A stretch of 64,000 nt of DNA from Durusdinium trenchii. Its lineage: Eukaryota > Sar > Dinophyceae > Suessiales > Symbiodiniaceae. The notes under the pieces are model-generated. The model saw only the letters and a list, made by a program, of their open reading frames with translations, had not been told where the DNA came from and did no database searches. The stretch's first letter is position 1. Every line of letters starts with the position of its first letter. The stretch spans positions 717,752-781,751 of the forward strand of contig CAXAMN010022696.1 in assembly GCA_963970005.1 (NCBI GenBank). The letters are read 5' to 3'. A program made the translations under genes and the position numbers. This document shows positions 43,465 through 55,203 of the stretch, in pieces.

Positions 43465-43710
43465 GTAGTAAGGCACTTGTTTCTAATAGCTTCTTTGTTA
43501 CTACTAGTAAGGCACTTGTTACTAGTAGCGTGGCACTTGTTTCTACTGTGGTGCGAAGATGGAGCCAACTGAGACCGAACCAGGAGCCCCTAATTCGTAG
43601 CGTCCGATCGGATTGCTCCGTTCGTAGCGAGGCCAGGAGCCCCTAGTAGCGTTCTTTGCTCCGTTGGTAGCGATGCCCTTTGCTCCTAGTAGCGAACCTT
43701 GTTACTAGTG
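43465..43710 (+). repeat. CTAGTAG-family clusters
   Basis: Two blocks, 43465-43545 (ACTTGTTAC words) and 43590-43710 (GTTCGTAGC-variant and GATGCCC words). Confidence 0.8.
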
Positions 43711-45644
43711 AGCCACAAATAAGGCCAGGTGCGCCCGGTCAAGTTTCGCAGGCGTCGTTGAAAGTCCACACGTTTCAACCGAAATCCGAAACAACCTTTC
43801 TCCAACAGAGCTTTCCAGACTGGAATTGCTCGTCATGAGGTTGTTTGGCCTTGTGAGGATCGTGGAAGTAGGGCCTTTCATGACCAGGATTTGTTAGACT
43901 TCGATGTGCATGCACCAATGTGTCACTTAGCAAATGTCCAGGACAAGAACTGTCAGAAACTCAGGTGACAGAGAAGCAATAGATAAGTAGAAGCAATATA
44001 TGTTCCCAACGCCTGCTGACACTTGGACAAAATATTGACATACCTTTCGCATTGTCATTTGGATGGGCAATTTGATTATGTGTTCTATCATTTGATCATG
44101 GGCAATTTGATCATTTGATCATGATGTGTTTGAGGCCTCACTTGTGTCTATCATTGGGAGCTCCTCACGGTCTTCGATGGCCACGCGGCGGGCGACTTCG
44201 TGACCCGTTTAGCTACCTGAACTGCACGGGTCGCACAGCGTCCGCGTCGGCGGGTCTCTACGGTTTTGGGCGTTTGAACTATGCCATTCGGTCGGCGGCA
44301 GAGGGGGTGGCCAGGTAAGCAACCTCTTTGGATTTGTTGGTCGGAGTCCTCGGATTTCAATAGATATGTTAGACTCCAACTTGGACTTCTGGAGCTTCTG
44401 GACGGAGTAAGATCAGGTTGAGATCATCCTCTACCCCATTGTCCGACCTTTGATCATGGTGGAGAAGGTTTGATCGAATTGTTTCAGGGGCCCCGATCGG
44501 TTGAGATCATTGGGCAAGGTAATTTACTTTTGAAACAAAGTTAGCAGGTTGTGCTGTCATCAATTGCAACTAGCCATGTTCCACAGCAGGCCCAACATTG
44601 TCCAATAGTCCAGGTCAACGGATTTTGCGAAGCAATGGGAATGACTGGAAGGTTATACAGCGAAAGCCATCATGAAGGCATGATAGCTTTGGGTCAAAAC
44701 CTGGAGCTCTGAAATGTGGAGGATCGACCTCCCGGTAGTCCATTTCTGTTCATTTTCTGTGGTCAACCAGGGGGTTTTGACCCACCAGCCATGGCGTTCG
44801 TCCGCTCGTGAACTCGTGGCGTTCGCTCAGCGGGACGGTGGATGCTCGTTCGCGGATGCTCCAAGGATGCCAAGGCCAGAGACTGTCAGGGCAAGGCGGG
44901 ATGGGCAGATGAAAACTATACCCCAAACTGGAGGCCATCGCTACGTACTAAGGGTGGAGGCCATGGAGGCCAAAGCTACTAAGGGTTAGAGGCCAGCGCT
45001 AGTGAGCTAGTAGGTTGCATTGAGCTTTTTAGTGAGAACTGTGAGTTTTACGGTTTCACCACATTGTCCAGCGATTGCTGGCTTATGCTGACTTGCGGTC
45101 TTTTCTACCAATGGAAGATTGAATGTTGAACAGATCGACTCTAGTTTGACACTTTGTTTGAAACGCTACCCCCCCGGCCCCCAGCAGTCCTTTTTTCTCA
45201 CCTTTTTGATATGGATGAGAATGACTTGAGTCCCTTTTTATAGATTTCTTGCTGCTCGCGCAGAGTTCAGGAATGGCACTTGATGCACTTCATGTCCGTT
45301 TGCGTGGCTTTTTTTGCTGAGCCTTTGTCTGCATCATTGGGACTTATTGTGGATTCTGGTGTTGTGCCGTGAGCACTCCAAGTTCATCCAAGTTCTATCA
45401 GATCCTATCAATTCTGCCAAAGCCATCGCAATCAGCCTGAGCAACCGAGAACATGTTTCATTTGCCTGTAGAAAGTGTACACGAGTCATTTCCGGTCGCC
45501 CTGTAGGCCAAAGTTGGGGTGATGTGCGAAGCGTTCGATGAGTCGAGGTTCTATCCCTCCTCCTTGTGGCGCGAAAAGTGTGCAGGACGTAGTCCATGAC
45601 ACGCCGAAAGCGGGCCGAAAGCGGCCGGTGAGACAATGTGAAGT

Positions 45645-45895
45645 TTGCTACTAATAGCTTCTTGTCCCTAGTAGTAAGACCAGGAGCTACTAGTAGCGTC
45701 CTTGCTCCTAGTAGCGATGCCCTTTGTTCCTAGTAGCTTCTTGTTACTGGTGAATGGAGACATGAGAGTTGGGGAGGATAGTGGGAGGATATGGAACAAG
45801 AAGCTAGTAGTAACAAGTGCCACGCTAGTAGTAACAGGTGCCTTACTAGTAGTAACAAGAAGCTAGTAGTAACAAGTGCCACGCTGGTAGGGGAA
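45645..45895. repeat. paired CTAGTAG-family clusters in opposite orientation
   Basis: 45645-45755 is plus-oriented and 45790-45895 reversed (GTAACAAGAAGCTAGTAG), separated by about 35 bp of unique sequence. They could form a long inverted structure. Confidence 0.75.
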
Positions 45896-47659
45896 GATTT
45901 CTGGAACTAGGGGCAGTCTGGAGGCGGAGTGCCACAGGGCAGACTGTGCAGAAAGCAAGATCTCATGAGTGTAACTTTAATCAACTGCCGGTGCCATTGA
46001 TCAAAGATTGCAAGGGATGATCCGATGGCAATGAACATGGGTAAGAGCCGGAAACAGGTACCAATCGCGATTGTATGTTCAATGCTGAGATCTAAACCAA
46101 GAGGGCCATTGCTATGAGGTTGAAGGCCACCGCTAGTAGGTTGGAGGCCATTGCTATTGACCACAATGGTTTCCATTTGGCGACGTGACAGGAGCATCAA
46201 GGTCATCAGACAGTTCCGCTCGTCTTCACAGACTCTTGACATTCCGGCTAGTACCATGGAGGTGGCCTTTGTCCCTTAAGGGGCGTTTATTGTGTTCCTG
46301 CTGAACTCCAGTAGGACTTGAGCGGAAGTGAGTGGGACGAAGTTGGGTCTTTGTGTTGACATGTTGACCACCAGTGCATGACAGAGATTGACAGAGAACA
46401 CTAAGCAACTGAGCCACCTTTTGTCACAACTTGCACATTGGAACCATCAAGATTCAAGATACATTGAGAGCTTTTGTTGCACGTCATCATGAAGTCTTCA
46501 ACGCGACCGTAGCACAGAACCAAGGACTTGGGCACGCCTTAGCTACCGTGACGTGGCCTCCATGATGAGCATTTGGCATCCCGGCGAAAATATGAATAGT
46601 ACAGCAGCAGAGAGGTTCAGAGAGCATTAGATGACAGGGAAACAAACTTCGGGAATCTTCGGGATTAGGGTGCTGCATTTATGGTTGCAACAACGGAATG
46701 CCGGAATGCCGTTGATGTTGTGACAAGAAGCTGAATTGACTGAAGATGGCCACAGGCACTGTGTGGTTGATGGGGGTTGGGTTTCCTGAAATTTTCTGAA
46801 AGGTTAATTTGTTTTGCTTCGGGGTTGCAATTTCTCCCCTGGAGTTTTGGTTTGCATGGAAGTTTGGGGGATTTGGGGACGGTTCCCACGCCAACATGGA
46901 ATTGATTCTGCAACACAGAGTGGACGGGTGTTTGTAGTGCCTACAGTGTTTTGTTGGCTTTTGAAGGTTATGGACAAGGTAAGGGAAGGCTTACTGGAAG
47001 GCTTGTTATGGGTGGGTACTGGCATGTTTGGCAAGCCTGGGGCACTGGAGACCATTGCAGATTTTTCGGATCAAGGCAGAGGAACCGAGACAGAAGTCTC
47101 AGTTTGCTCTTTGAGAAACATCTCGGCATATTGACTCGCGTAACATGAGTTGATGAGACAACACTAGAAGCAAGGACGCTACTAATTAGGGGCTCCTGGC
47201 ATCGCTACTAGGAGACTAGACATCAACTCATTGGAATGACATCAGACATCCTTTGAGGTCCACAGGAGTGAAGAATTCGTTGAGCCGTTGAAGGAAAGCC
47301 ACTTTTCAGGAATGGCAAGTCACCCGGAAGCAGCGATCTAGGTTCCGAGCCCCCGAGCTGTCAAATCGAAGGATACCCCTTGAGGTGCGGAAGGCTTTCT
47401 CAGCTCAATAGCACCAATTCAGATAGTCAGCGCGCGGCCAACCTCCAGCCATGAAGCTAGAGGTGAAGCCCTTCCCCCATGAGAAGCGACTTGTCAGAGA
47501 GACTAGCTGTCAAGGCAGTTGGCTTTGTGTTCGCGGGAGTCGTTTGCTTAGAAGCGAAGCTTGAATCTAGAAGTTCGGAAGCTTGCAATCACAACGCCCC
47601 TCTGCGCCTTTTTGTAGGGAACGTGCCGGACAGCGTTCACGATCCACCCGCGATCCACC

Positions 47660-49647
47660 TGCATGGCGAAGGCTGGTTCAAGCAGATGACTTGGAGGCCT
47701 TCAAGGCAGCTTTTGCGGACTCCGGGGTGGAAGACCTGACCTTTGGCGCAAAAGACTTCAGCTTAGACATCCCAAAAAACAGAAAACAGGGTTAGACCGA
47801 CCAATTATTTTGGGATAGGAAGATCGAACAGTTAATTAATGTTTCATTAACATTGCATGAAAGAATATCCTTTGGTAATCCAAGGCTAAGCTTTTATCAG
47901 CGATAGAATGCACATGCCCTTTGTGGAAGAGGTATCCCAAAATTGTCATATGGACGCGGCCAGGCCGGGCCACACTTTCTCCTAGGTTTGTTGAGATTGC
48001 CCTTGTGGGGGTACTTCAAGCATCAAGGTTTTGGAACCCCTTCAATCCATTTCAATCCATTTCAATCCCCCAAAACGGATCTGGATCGATCATCCAAAAC
48101 GGCTTCGAAGCCCTTCGAGGGAGGCCCATTCGACCGCTTCGCCGTTTGCCATTCGACGCCCATTCGACGCTCCAAGGATGTCGTGGATCACAGCTGACAA
48201 GTTTGAGCCTCGGACGGCAGAGTGGCACCGGTGGATGTGGCGCGAAGTGACCTGGTCACTCGGTCACTCCCGCTTGGAAGTGACCAGCCAGTGCCGCGAC
48301 GATTCCCGGCCAGTGCCGCGACGAGACGGCATGTACAATCACTAGTTTCAGTTGCAATAACCTATGTGAGGTATTCTGATTGCCCTTGTGCTTGTCCAGT
48401 CAACGCCGCTTTTTCATATCCAAAACAGATTTGACTCAGGATGCTTTCAGCTGGTCAATATTGCATTTTGTGGTGGCCCACTTAGAGACCATTGGGCTGC
48501 TTAGAATCTGATTGATATTCGCTCAGAAATTCAGCTGAATTTGGTTGTCCAACTAAAAATAAGGTCGGAAACAATGCCTTGAAGATTCTGGATTGGGTTC
48601 TTGATGAAGTCGCTGCGGTTATCTCGAAGCAGAGCGGTGATGACAAGGACTTGCGAAATGCGCATCTTGCATGCAAAGCTCGGGGACCTGATTGAATCCA
48701 GTAAGCCTGTTTGTAAATACAAGTTATATAGTATAAGTTTTATATATAATTATAGAATATATATTGAGATTAACTATGAAGTTTAGGGTTCTTACAGGGT
48801 CCGAGGCCACTTGCCGGGTGTCCTTTTTATTGATAACCCACTTTACTTGAGTTTGGAATGTGTTCGCTCAAGTTCCATCCCAATGTCCATGGGCAAGGCA
48901 ATGGCAACCTTTGCCGATCTCTAAAGTTCTTCGTCCAGCGCACGGTGTGGCACTTCACGCCCCTGAGGTATGTCAAGCTGCTGACGACCAAATCGTTAGA
49001 TCCTTGGATTCATTCAGCACTTGTAGAGACACCTGCCCTACTCAACACGCTGTTATTTTCAGACTATCAGTTGTGAACTCAAACTTGGAAGGTGGTTCGA
49101 TTAGTATGTTGGGCATTTGGTGTTTGGTATTACGTGTTTTTTGGTGCCAACCAGGCCTGGCGGCCTAACAATTGTCACAGCACATTACTGGACAATTGCA
49201 CAACTCTGGGAAAGGTTTGTGGAAGCAAGTCCAAGACTGCAGTCACTTTGCTTGAGCCTGCTGCAACTTCAGGACAATGAGATCCCACTGCATTTGGCCG
49301 CACAAGAAGGGCACATTGACTCTAGCTTCGCAGTGAGTTGGTAGGAACAAGGCTGGGAAGTAGTGGTTCAGCTGAGTGGATAGGTTCTGACATGTCCTGC
49401 AGAGCACTACAAAGCCAAGTCAATAACCTTTTGCTTCCGTGATGTGTGGAAGCAAGAGCTGTCCAAAGAAGACCAGATGTCTGGTGTTGTGTTTTCACCG
49501 TTGGGACAGCTTACTTTGGCCAAGGAAATCATGGCGAGGCTTCTTTCCATCATGGAGGACAAGTTTGCCGGTCAGATCGCCAGGCTCCAGTGTGGCAGCA
49601 CCCTGGCGGCCGCGCCTCACGAAGTAGACAAAGTGCTACAGTCTACG
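47660..49647 (+). CDS. ankyrin-repeat protein gene, partial
   Basis: Three plus-strand pieces. About 47670-47798 reads VQADDLEAFKAAFADSG and ends at TAG. 49273-49332 (CAG acceptor; GCA|GTGAGT donor; 20 codons) encodes DNEIPLHLAAQEGHID, a clear ankyrin consensus (PLHLAA..GH). 49405-49647 continues in phase 0 for 81 codons after an AG at 49404 and ends ACG|GTACTA; it contains VVFSPLGQLTLAKEIMARLL and LQCGSTLAAAPHEVDKVLQ, unrecognised. The last two join in frame, whereas membership of the first is inferred from proximity and its helix-like character. Ankyrin repeats mediate protein binding. The full repeat number and both termini are missing from this model. Confidence 0.5.
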
Positions 49648-50637
49648 GTACTACATAGGTAATACTGTTTTCAAGACGGCGATTGAAAGAGATTTCTCTT
49701 CGGTTTGGACAAGACACATGACAAAGCTTCGGTCTGGAGTTGCGACAGTTGTATAGACTAGATATCAGCATGATAAAGTTGCTATATTAGCCGTTCAGCC
49801 GCTGTTGTTTTTTGACGGCATTTTCGGAATAAAATAAGAGCCGTTCAAGAGCTGCAGGTAAAAACAGTGATGGGAGCACTCCTCTTTTGGTCGCAATTGA
49901 GCATGTGGGTGGCAAGCCCACCGAGAAGGCCTTTCTTGAGACCATGGCGTTTTGGTTGAAGCACCAGCACAACAAACTGCACCACATGACAGGTGGAGAA
50001 GATGCTGGAACTGTTGGTCGTGACAGGTGGTAGCAATCTTGAAGCTCAGGATGCCTCCGGCAGCTAGGCACTGCAAGACCAACTCAGAAAGTTCAAAGCT
50101 GGGCATGTGGCATCATGTGGCTATGGCTGGGTGCATGGATGTGCATGGTACATCATGGTGACCTAATAGCGATGGCCTATGGCCTCCAACCTAAGAGCGA
50201 TGTACCATATTGTACGCATGTCACATCATGTCATGTTGCTCAAGAAGGCTGGACACGGCTTGACCAAGAAGTACTCGCCGCTGGCATTATGCGACTGAAG
50301 GGTGTGTGCCATTCCTGATTCGCAAGGATTTGCTTGGCACCTCCACTCATCTCAACTCCCACTGTCTAAGATTTCAGGAGCTAACAGCAGCTAGAGGCTT
50401 CTAGGTTGGACGCCATCTCTAGTAGGTTGGAGGCCATCGCTTGATCTAACAGCAGCTAGAGCACTCGTAACTGCCCATTGGCCGCTCAGTAGTCACAGTC
50501 GCTAGGTAGCCTTGACCTTGAGAGACCACCACAACCCTTGTGCCAATGGACAGGAGTGGACTTGGCCACTCAATTGTTCGCAAGACTCTCTTCGATCCAC
50601 TCTTTCGTGAAGCGAGTGGGTGAGGCGGAGCTAAGGC
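49648..50637. other. no confident gene
   Basis: Minus frames at 49787-50106 overlap one another. The plus frame at 50115-50318 is undistinguished. A short repeat insert lies at 50397-50445. Confidence 0.4.
50397..50445 (-). mobile_element. 49-bp repeat insert with perfect 16-bp flanking duplication
   Basis: CTAACAGCAGCTAGAG at 50381-50396 is repeated exactly at 50446-50461. The insert is two TTGGAGGCCAT-type units. Confidence 0.8.
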
Positions 50638-50805
50638 ATGGATGTCTTTGGCGCCGCGAAGTTCATGACCAACCGTGGTCCTGAAATCGAAAAGATTCTG
50701 CGAAAGCTGAAGCGTTCGAAGGCTGCGAAGGCGGCCCCGAGGAGCATGTGTTTTTCTTGGGCTTTTGGTCGGGTTATTCGAATAGAGATCAATGGCATTA
50801 TATAA
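50638..50805 (+). CDS. possible first exon, unrecognised basic protein
   Basis: ATG at 50638; 55 codons to TAA. It begins MDVFGAAKFMTNRGPEIEKI and continues with a Lys/Ala-rich helix (LRKLKRSKAAKAAPRS). The first part reads like a true N-terminus; the last 15 codons may be intron. The opposite strand has an open frame (50446-50892) that I regard as its shadow. Confidence 0.35.
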   Translation: MDVFGAAKFMTNRGPEIEKILRKLKRSKAAKAAPRSMCFSWAFGRVIRIEINGII

Positions 50806-51793
50806 CGATGCCATTGGACAACAAATTGACCATGTCAATGTGAGGACGAGTGCAAGCGAGAATTCACAAACAATACATCCGTTATTTGACACGAGGCCAT
50901 TTGGTTTTAAGTTGCCAATCTAGCAGCTTTGATGTCCATGAGGGAAGCAAACATGAGTTCAAGTGTTGATTCGCATGAATCCATGCGCACTGCAGGACAG
51001 AAAGCTGAGACTTGTGAGATTGTGAGACGCCGCAATAGGTGGTTTTGGTAATACTGGAGCTCAGCAACTTGTGCGACTGGAAGGACCCGACCAAATGTTT
51101 AAGGAGGGACCACCAGTTCCATGGTGGCGAGTGAAGCAACTTGCACCAGACAAGGGCTCACACAAAAGCTGGGCTGCTCGACATTGAAAGCTTAGAGAGT
51201 TGTGACATGTTGACTACATTGAATCCTCTACATCGGATGCTGAACTCAAAAGGGGTGTGCGCAGCCTGGGCTTGGGCTCTATGGGGTGTGGTGACCATCC
51301 TTTTGCACTAGATGTGCCATTACTCATAGACTCATAGACTCATAGCTATGAAAGGCGGGTAGCATGACAGATGACTGCTTCTCTCACTGCTGAGACTATC
51401 GCAATCCAAGGTGGGCAGTCACTGTGCTCTCCAATCTGCTTCAATTGGCCTCTTGTTTCAAGTGCTTCCAGTTGCTGTGATTTGTAACGCAATCGCTGGG
51501 CAATCTAGCTTCCAGTTCACAAGTCATTTGAGAAGGACAGACGGAGTCAGACTGATGGTGTTCGATGTTATTTGGCACTTCCCAACCTGTGATGGTCTTT
51601 AGAGCGAAGCATAGCGAAGCATAGCGAAGCATAGCGAAGCTATAGCTTGCCTGACCTCATAGACCGACATGTCACAGTTCTGTTTGCTTTGAGGTGGCTG
51701 CTGCGTTCTGTCTTTCATCGCAACCGGAGATCGGTCTCCGCTTCACTTGGGTGGGGTTTAGTAGTTTTTGCACTTGGATGACGCTTGGTGCAG
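50806..51793. other. no gene recognised
   Basis: Short undistinguished frames only. Near the end, four copies of the 11-bp unit AGCGAAGCATA lie at 51602-51645. Confidence 0.45.
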
Positions 51794-51882
51794 ATCTGTG
51801 GGCCCAACCGGAGATGTGATCTCTCAGGCCATGATAGGCTTCATAGAGGAGTCCGAAATGAGTCCGAAATACCTATGAGCGA
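51794..51882 (+). CDS. possible exon, unrecognised
   Basis: A CAG acceptor at 51791-51793 is followed by SVGPTGDVISQAMIGFIEES and EMSPKYL-stop. The end abuts a one-word GGCCTCCAACC repeat. Confidence 0.3.
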
Positions 51883-52216
51883 TGGCCTCCAACCTACTAC
51901 TTGTAGCGTCCGACATGTCTTCTTCTCCCTCAGAAAGTCCAACATGTTGGCTGTTTGTGTTGTTTTGTTTTGTTTCACATGTTTTAAACATATATATATA
52001 ATATATATATATATATATTTAGATTCAATCTTTTTTGTTAATGCATTTTTACTTGAAAGATCTCGAAAGGTGGGTTCTTCAATGCCTTTAAAGATTGCAA
52101 AACTGCACCTGCCAGGTAAGGTGTCTCCGGGGTGTTACTGATACTGAAGGCATCATTTTGGGTTGTTTGAGCACGGTGAGGAATATGATCCAGTACTTCG
52201 AAAGCTTTCCTAGCCA

Positions 52217-52287
52217 CTTGGATGATCAAATATTTGGACACCATCGCTCTTAGGTTGGAGCGCTCTTAGGTTGGAATCGCTATCGGA
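52217..52287 (-). mobile_element. 71-bp repeat insert with perfect 16-bp flanking duplication
   Basis: AAAGCTTTCCTAGCCA at 52201-52216 and 52288-52303. The interior includes CACCATCGCTCTTAGGTTGG-type units, partly degenerate. Confidence 0.75.
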
Positions 52288-52465
52288 AAAGCTTTCCTAG
52301 CCAATGTCGGGTGAGAACGACAGCGAACGACCCTCAAGTGCCCATGTTCAAAGCAGATCGCTTGGCATGAGCAGCTGAGAAACTAGAAGTGGATTGGAGG
52401 TGGAGCAAAGTCGAGTGCAAAGGGAGCTCGAAGCAGCATGAAGCATGTAGCTCAGGCTATTAGTT

Positions 52466-52610
52466 AAGCTTCCCTAAAATATCTAGGAATCAAATGAATA
52501 GTGCGAGCGTCAGCTATCCTGCGTCCTAAGTAGTAGCTATATATTACCTACAGCTACTACTAGTGACCTCTCCCTAGTAGCTACCTAGCCTCCTAGCGGC
52601 CTCCCCCCTA
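52466..52610 (+). repeat. TTTCCCTAAA/TGCGTCC hairpin family, copy 4
   Basis: Reads GTGCGAGCGTCAGCTATCCTGCGTCC with the internal stem lost, followed by CTACTACTAG-type sequence. Confidence 0.7.
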
Positions 52611-53129
52611 AAAAAGCAACAACTCAGGCTATTTCATCGCCTTCCACACCATTTCTCGTGGTGGTGTCCGGATCTTGCAGCTGTTCTTTTCCGTTGCACC
52701 GTGCCTCGGATGCGACAGCTGATAGTGCTAAGAGCTTCAGTGCTATCAATGCTTCATCCGGCTGGCATTCTTGCAAAGAGGATGCGAATGCAAAGAAGCA
52801 TGCACATATATGTGCAAAAGTATGTGCAAATGGATTGAACAGCTAGCCGGTGTGTTGCAAAAGATGTTGCCACACGAGTTACCAAATGCCACAGACTTTC
52901 CTTTTGCTCAACCAACTACTTCTCAAAGCCAATCGTAGTTCATCCGGGCCGGAACTCAGGTTCTTCTTTGCCTTTATTTTGCTGGGTGTTTGCCTCTTCT
53001 GGAAATCTGCGATGTTTCAAAACCCCGAGAGTGCTGCGGAGATGCTGTTCTCTTTAATGCAGCTTGGCGTAGCTTTGGCGATGCCTCGGAACATGCCGGC
53101 TTGAGGTAGCTCGACCGTGAGGCTGCAGG

Positions 53130-53425
53130 TGACCCGTATGACCCGTGTGCAAACCCAAACCGTGAGCGAACCGAAGCCGTTGGGGAAGCCGTTGGGGAAG
53201 CCAAGGAACGGCGACTCCATCCACGACGCCTTCAAAGAAGTCCGATCGGTGGGTGGTATTCTGCTGCAGGCGTGGAACCTGTGGAACTACGCTACTAGGA
53301 ACAAGAAGCTACGTAGTAGGGGCTCCTGGCCTCGCTACTAGGAACAAGGACGCTACTAGGAATGCCGTGGAACCTGAGGGTGTCACCAATTGTGGGTTCC
53401 AATGGCCTCCGATGGCCGGTGCAAC
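53130..53425 (+). CDS. possible exon interrupted by a repeat insert
   Basis: After CTGCAG the frame reads VTRMTRVQTQTVSEPKPLG with a 12-bp duplication (GKPLGKP), then NGDSIHDAFKEVRSVGG up to CGTGGAACCTG (53271-53281). An 84-bp CTAGTAG insert and a second CGTGGAACCTG (53366-53376) follow. Skipping the insert and one copy keeps the frame open (RVSPIVGSNGLRWPV to TGA). Product unrecognised. Confidence 0.35.
53282..53365 (-). mobile_element. CTAGTAG-family insert with 11-bp flanking duplication in exon-like sequence
   Basis: Perfect CGTGGAACCTG flanks. The insert carries reversed words (GAACAAGAAGCTACGTAG, GGCTCCTGGCCTCGCTAC). Confidence 0.75.
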
Positions 53426-54405
53426 GGGATTTATGAGGCACAGCTTAGCTAGTTAGCTGCTCACAGCTTAGCTGCTCAGTTAGCTTCACGGCCACAGCTA
53501 GGGAGGCATGAGAAGCAGAATGCTTTTTGAGGGTGGCTTGGCATTTGAATGCCGCTGTGGTAGCACAGCCTAGCTGTGAAAAGGTGTTCAACTGAAGGGG
53601 ACCTCCACTCGATCATTACTTGAAGGATTAAAAGGCATGATTGTAGGGCCAGGTTGTTGCTACACGGAGGTTCTTCATTCTGGTGGCAAGCAAGTCACCT
53701 TGTGCCAGGCGTATTTGTATGTCTTTATTTTCCTTGCCATCTATGTGTCTTTGTCAGCATCAATGGCCAGTCGTTTTCCGCTCTATAGTCTTGCGCGCAA
53801 TTCCCCAGGAGATCTCATGGCAAACTTGGGCCCGCATTCTTTCCGGAATGGGGAAGAATGGCGGAGAGTTAAGTCCCACAAATTTAGCTAAATGAACGAA
53901 GATGAAGGGAGAGAGACAAGCAGAAAAGAGGGGGGTTTATGTAAAGGTCAATATAAAAAGGAAAGAACAGAAGAACAAACAAGGATGTATATAGTTGCTT
54001 CTGGTTGCTATTTGATGACGTTTTGACAAACGTCAGACACCATGGAAGCAGAGGGAGCAAGCTTCAGGAAGATGCGGTTGCCCAAGGTCTCAGGTCAAGG
54101 GAGTTGATGGGATCACCCGTGAGATGACGAGACACGTGATGTTCACAGTTCTCATCGAATTTGGGATCTTTAGGATCTGTTGGTTTCATGTTCTGAGGCG
54201 ATTCCGAGCAGAATTCAAGAACGAAACAACACATAAGAAAAGGCAAGGCAAGGAAAGATGGAAAAGTAAACACAAAAACAAGTAAAGAAAGTTATATATC
54301 TAGAAACGAGTAGAAATACAAAAGAACAATAATAAGTTATATATCTATAACGGTTCTATTGAAGAAACAAAAGACACAAATTTTGATGACAAACTGTCGT
54401 TTCAG
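53426..54405. other. no gene recognised
   Basis: AT-richer non-coding sequence. The frames at 53637-53895 overlap in two registers without domains. No CTAGTAG cluster of note. Confidence 0.4.
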
Positions 54406-54483
54406 GTGATTCTGAATATCAACATCGGCATTGTGGAGGATGCCTTCCATGAAGCCAAGGGACGCTTCTTGTCAGCTTCATAG
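54406..54483 (+). CDS. probable terminal exon, unrecognised
   Basis: A TTTCAG acceptor at 54400-54405 is followed by 25 codons (VILNINIGIVEDAFHEAKG, then RFLSAS) and TAG at 54481-54483. The pyrimidine-rich acceptor and clean frame favour an exon. No family recognised. Confidence 0.4.
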   Translation: MILNINIGIVEDAFHEAKGRFLSAS

Positions 54484-54925
54484 GTCTAGAATTTGGGTTC
54501 AGCCATGGCGATGCATGGGCCATGGCCATGGGTTGGTGGAAACTAAAGGGACGAAAGGAATTACTAAATTGGGCGAATATGGGGCGAATTGCCTGGCATT
54601 TTTCTGGATCCGTTGCAAGCTCAACATTGCCCGTGCCGCGTTCTGTCTTGCCCGGAAACCTGATTGAAGCGAGCTCGTTGGACTCAAGTCTGTTTGGAAG
54701 GTTACGTGCACAGCCATCCTTCGCCGGAACAAGAGCTGCTTGGCCGCCAAAATGTTGAGACCATGGTACCATATGGTACCTCACCGATGCTGAGTTCTTT
54801 CAGCTAGATCCACTGGACTGGGAAAGGTCAACCAGATGTAAGCCGAACTGTAAGCCGATTGGCAAAGAAGTGCAAAGAATAAGAGCAACGATGTTTCCCC
54901 TTTAGATGATCACGATCACCACTTC
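54484..54925. other. uncertain coding potential
   Basis: Frames on both strands are open across 54420-54785. The plus frame at 54522-54758 has a plausible C-half (LPGNLIEASSLDSSLFGRL). No decision is possible by eye. Confidence 0.3.
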
Positions 54926-54928
54926 GCT

Positions 54929-55063
54929 TCGCATTCCGTTCGTCCAACCGATTTCGGTCGAGGCTCAGTGAGTCAATCTCAGAGCGTGTGCGCCGGGCTA
55001 TTGAAGAAGAGTCCCCAGAGCTGGACACGTTGGCGTCTTGCCTCAAAGCGCACGCGGCTGTTT
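54929..55063 (+). CDS. probable exon, unrecognised helical protein
   Basis: The frame reads FRSSNRFRSRLSESISERV and RRAIEEESPELDTLASCLK, ending HAAV. The exon would end at TTTA|GCGTCC (a GC donor) or at the TAG formed there, exactly where a CTAGTAG cluster (55063-55203) begins. Strongly helical and charged. No family recognised. Confidence 0.4.
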
Positions 55064-55203
55064 AGCGTCCTTGCTCCTAGTAGCGATGCCAGGAGCCCCT
55101 AGTAGCGATGCCCTTGCTCCTAGTAGCTTCTTGCTCCTAGTAGCTTCTTGCTCCTAGTAGTAAGGCCAGGAGCCCCTAGTAGCGTCCTTGTTCCTAGTAG
55201 TAC
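55063..55203 (+). repeat. CTAGTAG-family cluster abutting an exon
   Basis: Seven words. The first (TAGCGTCCTTGCTCC) either forms the stop or the GC donor of the preceding exon. Confidence 0.85.

Larger units (their letters stand above)
43236..47659. other. repeat-rich stretch, only weak coding signals
   Basis: CTAGTAG clusters occur at 43465-43710, 44925-45015, 45645-45755, 45790-45895, 46105-46160 and 47163-47213. 44155-44315 has two competing plus frames, one containing LTVFDGHAAGDFVTRL (a PP2C-like FDGH string, too short to assign) and one running to 44318. The frame at 46950-47134 (plus) is protein-like but unrecognised. Confidence 0.35.
51883..53129. other. no confident gene; repeats
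   Basis: Holds a TA microsatellite (51990-52019), a repeat insert at 52217-52287 and hairpin-family copy 4 at 52466-52560. The hydrophobic frame at 52940-53104 (ELRFFFAFILLGVCLFW) could encode a membrane segment but lacks support. Confidence 0.4.

Noticed and set aside
44155..44220. PP2C phosphatase exon (FDGH string)
   Set aside because: The frame stops after about 20 codons, an alternative frame is equally open, and no other PP2C motif is nearby.
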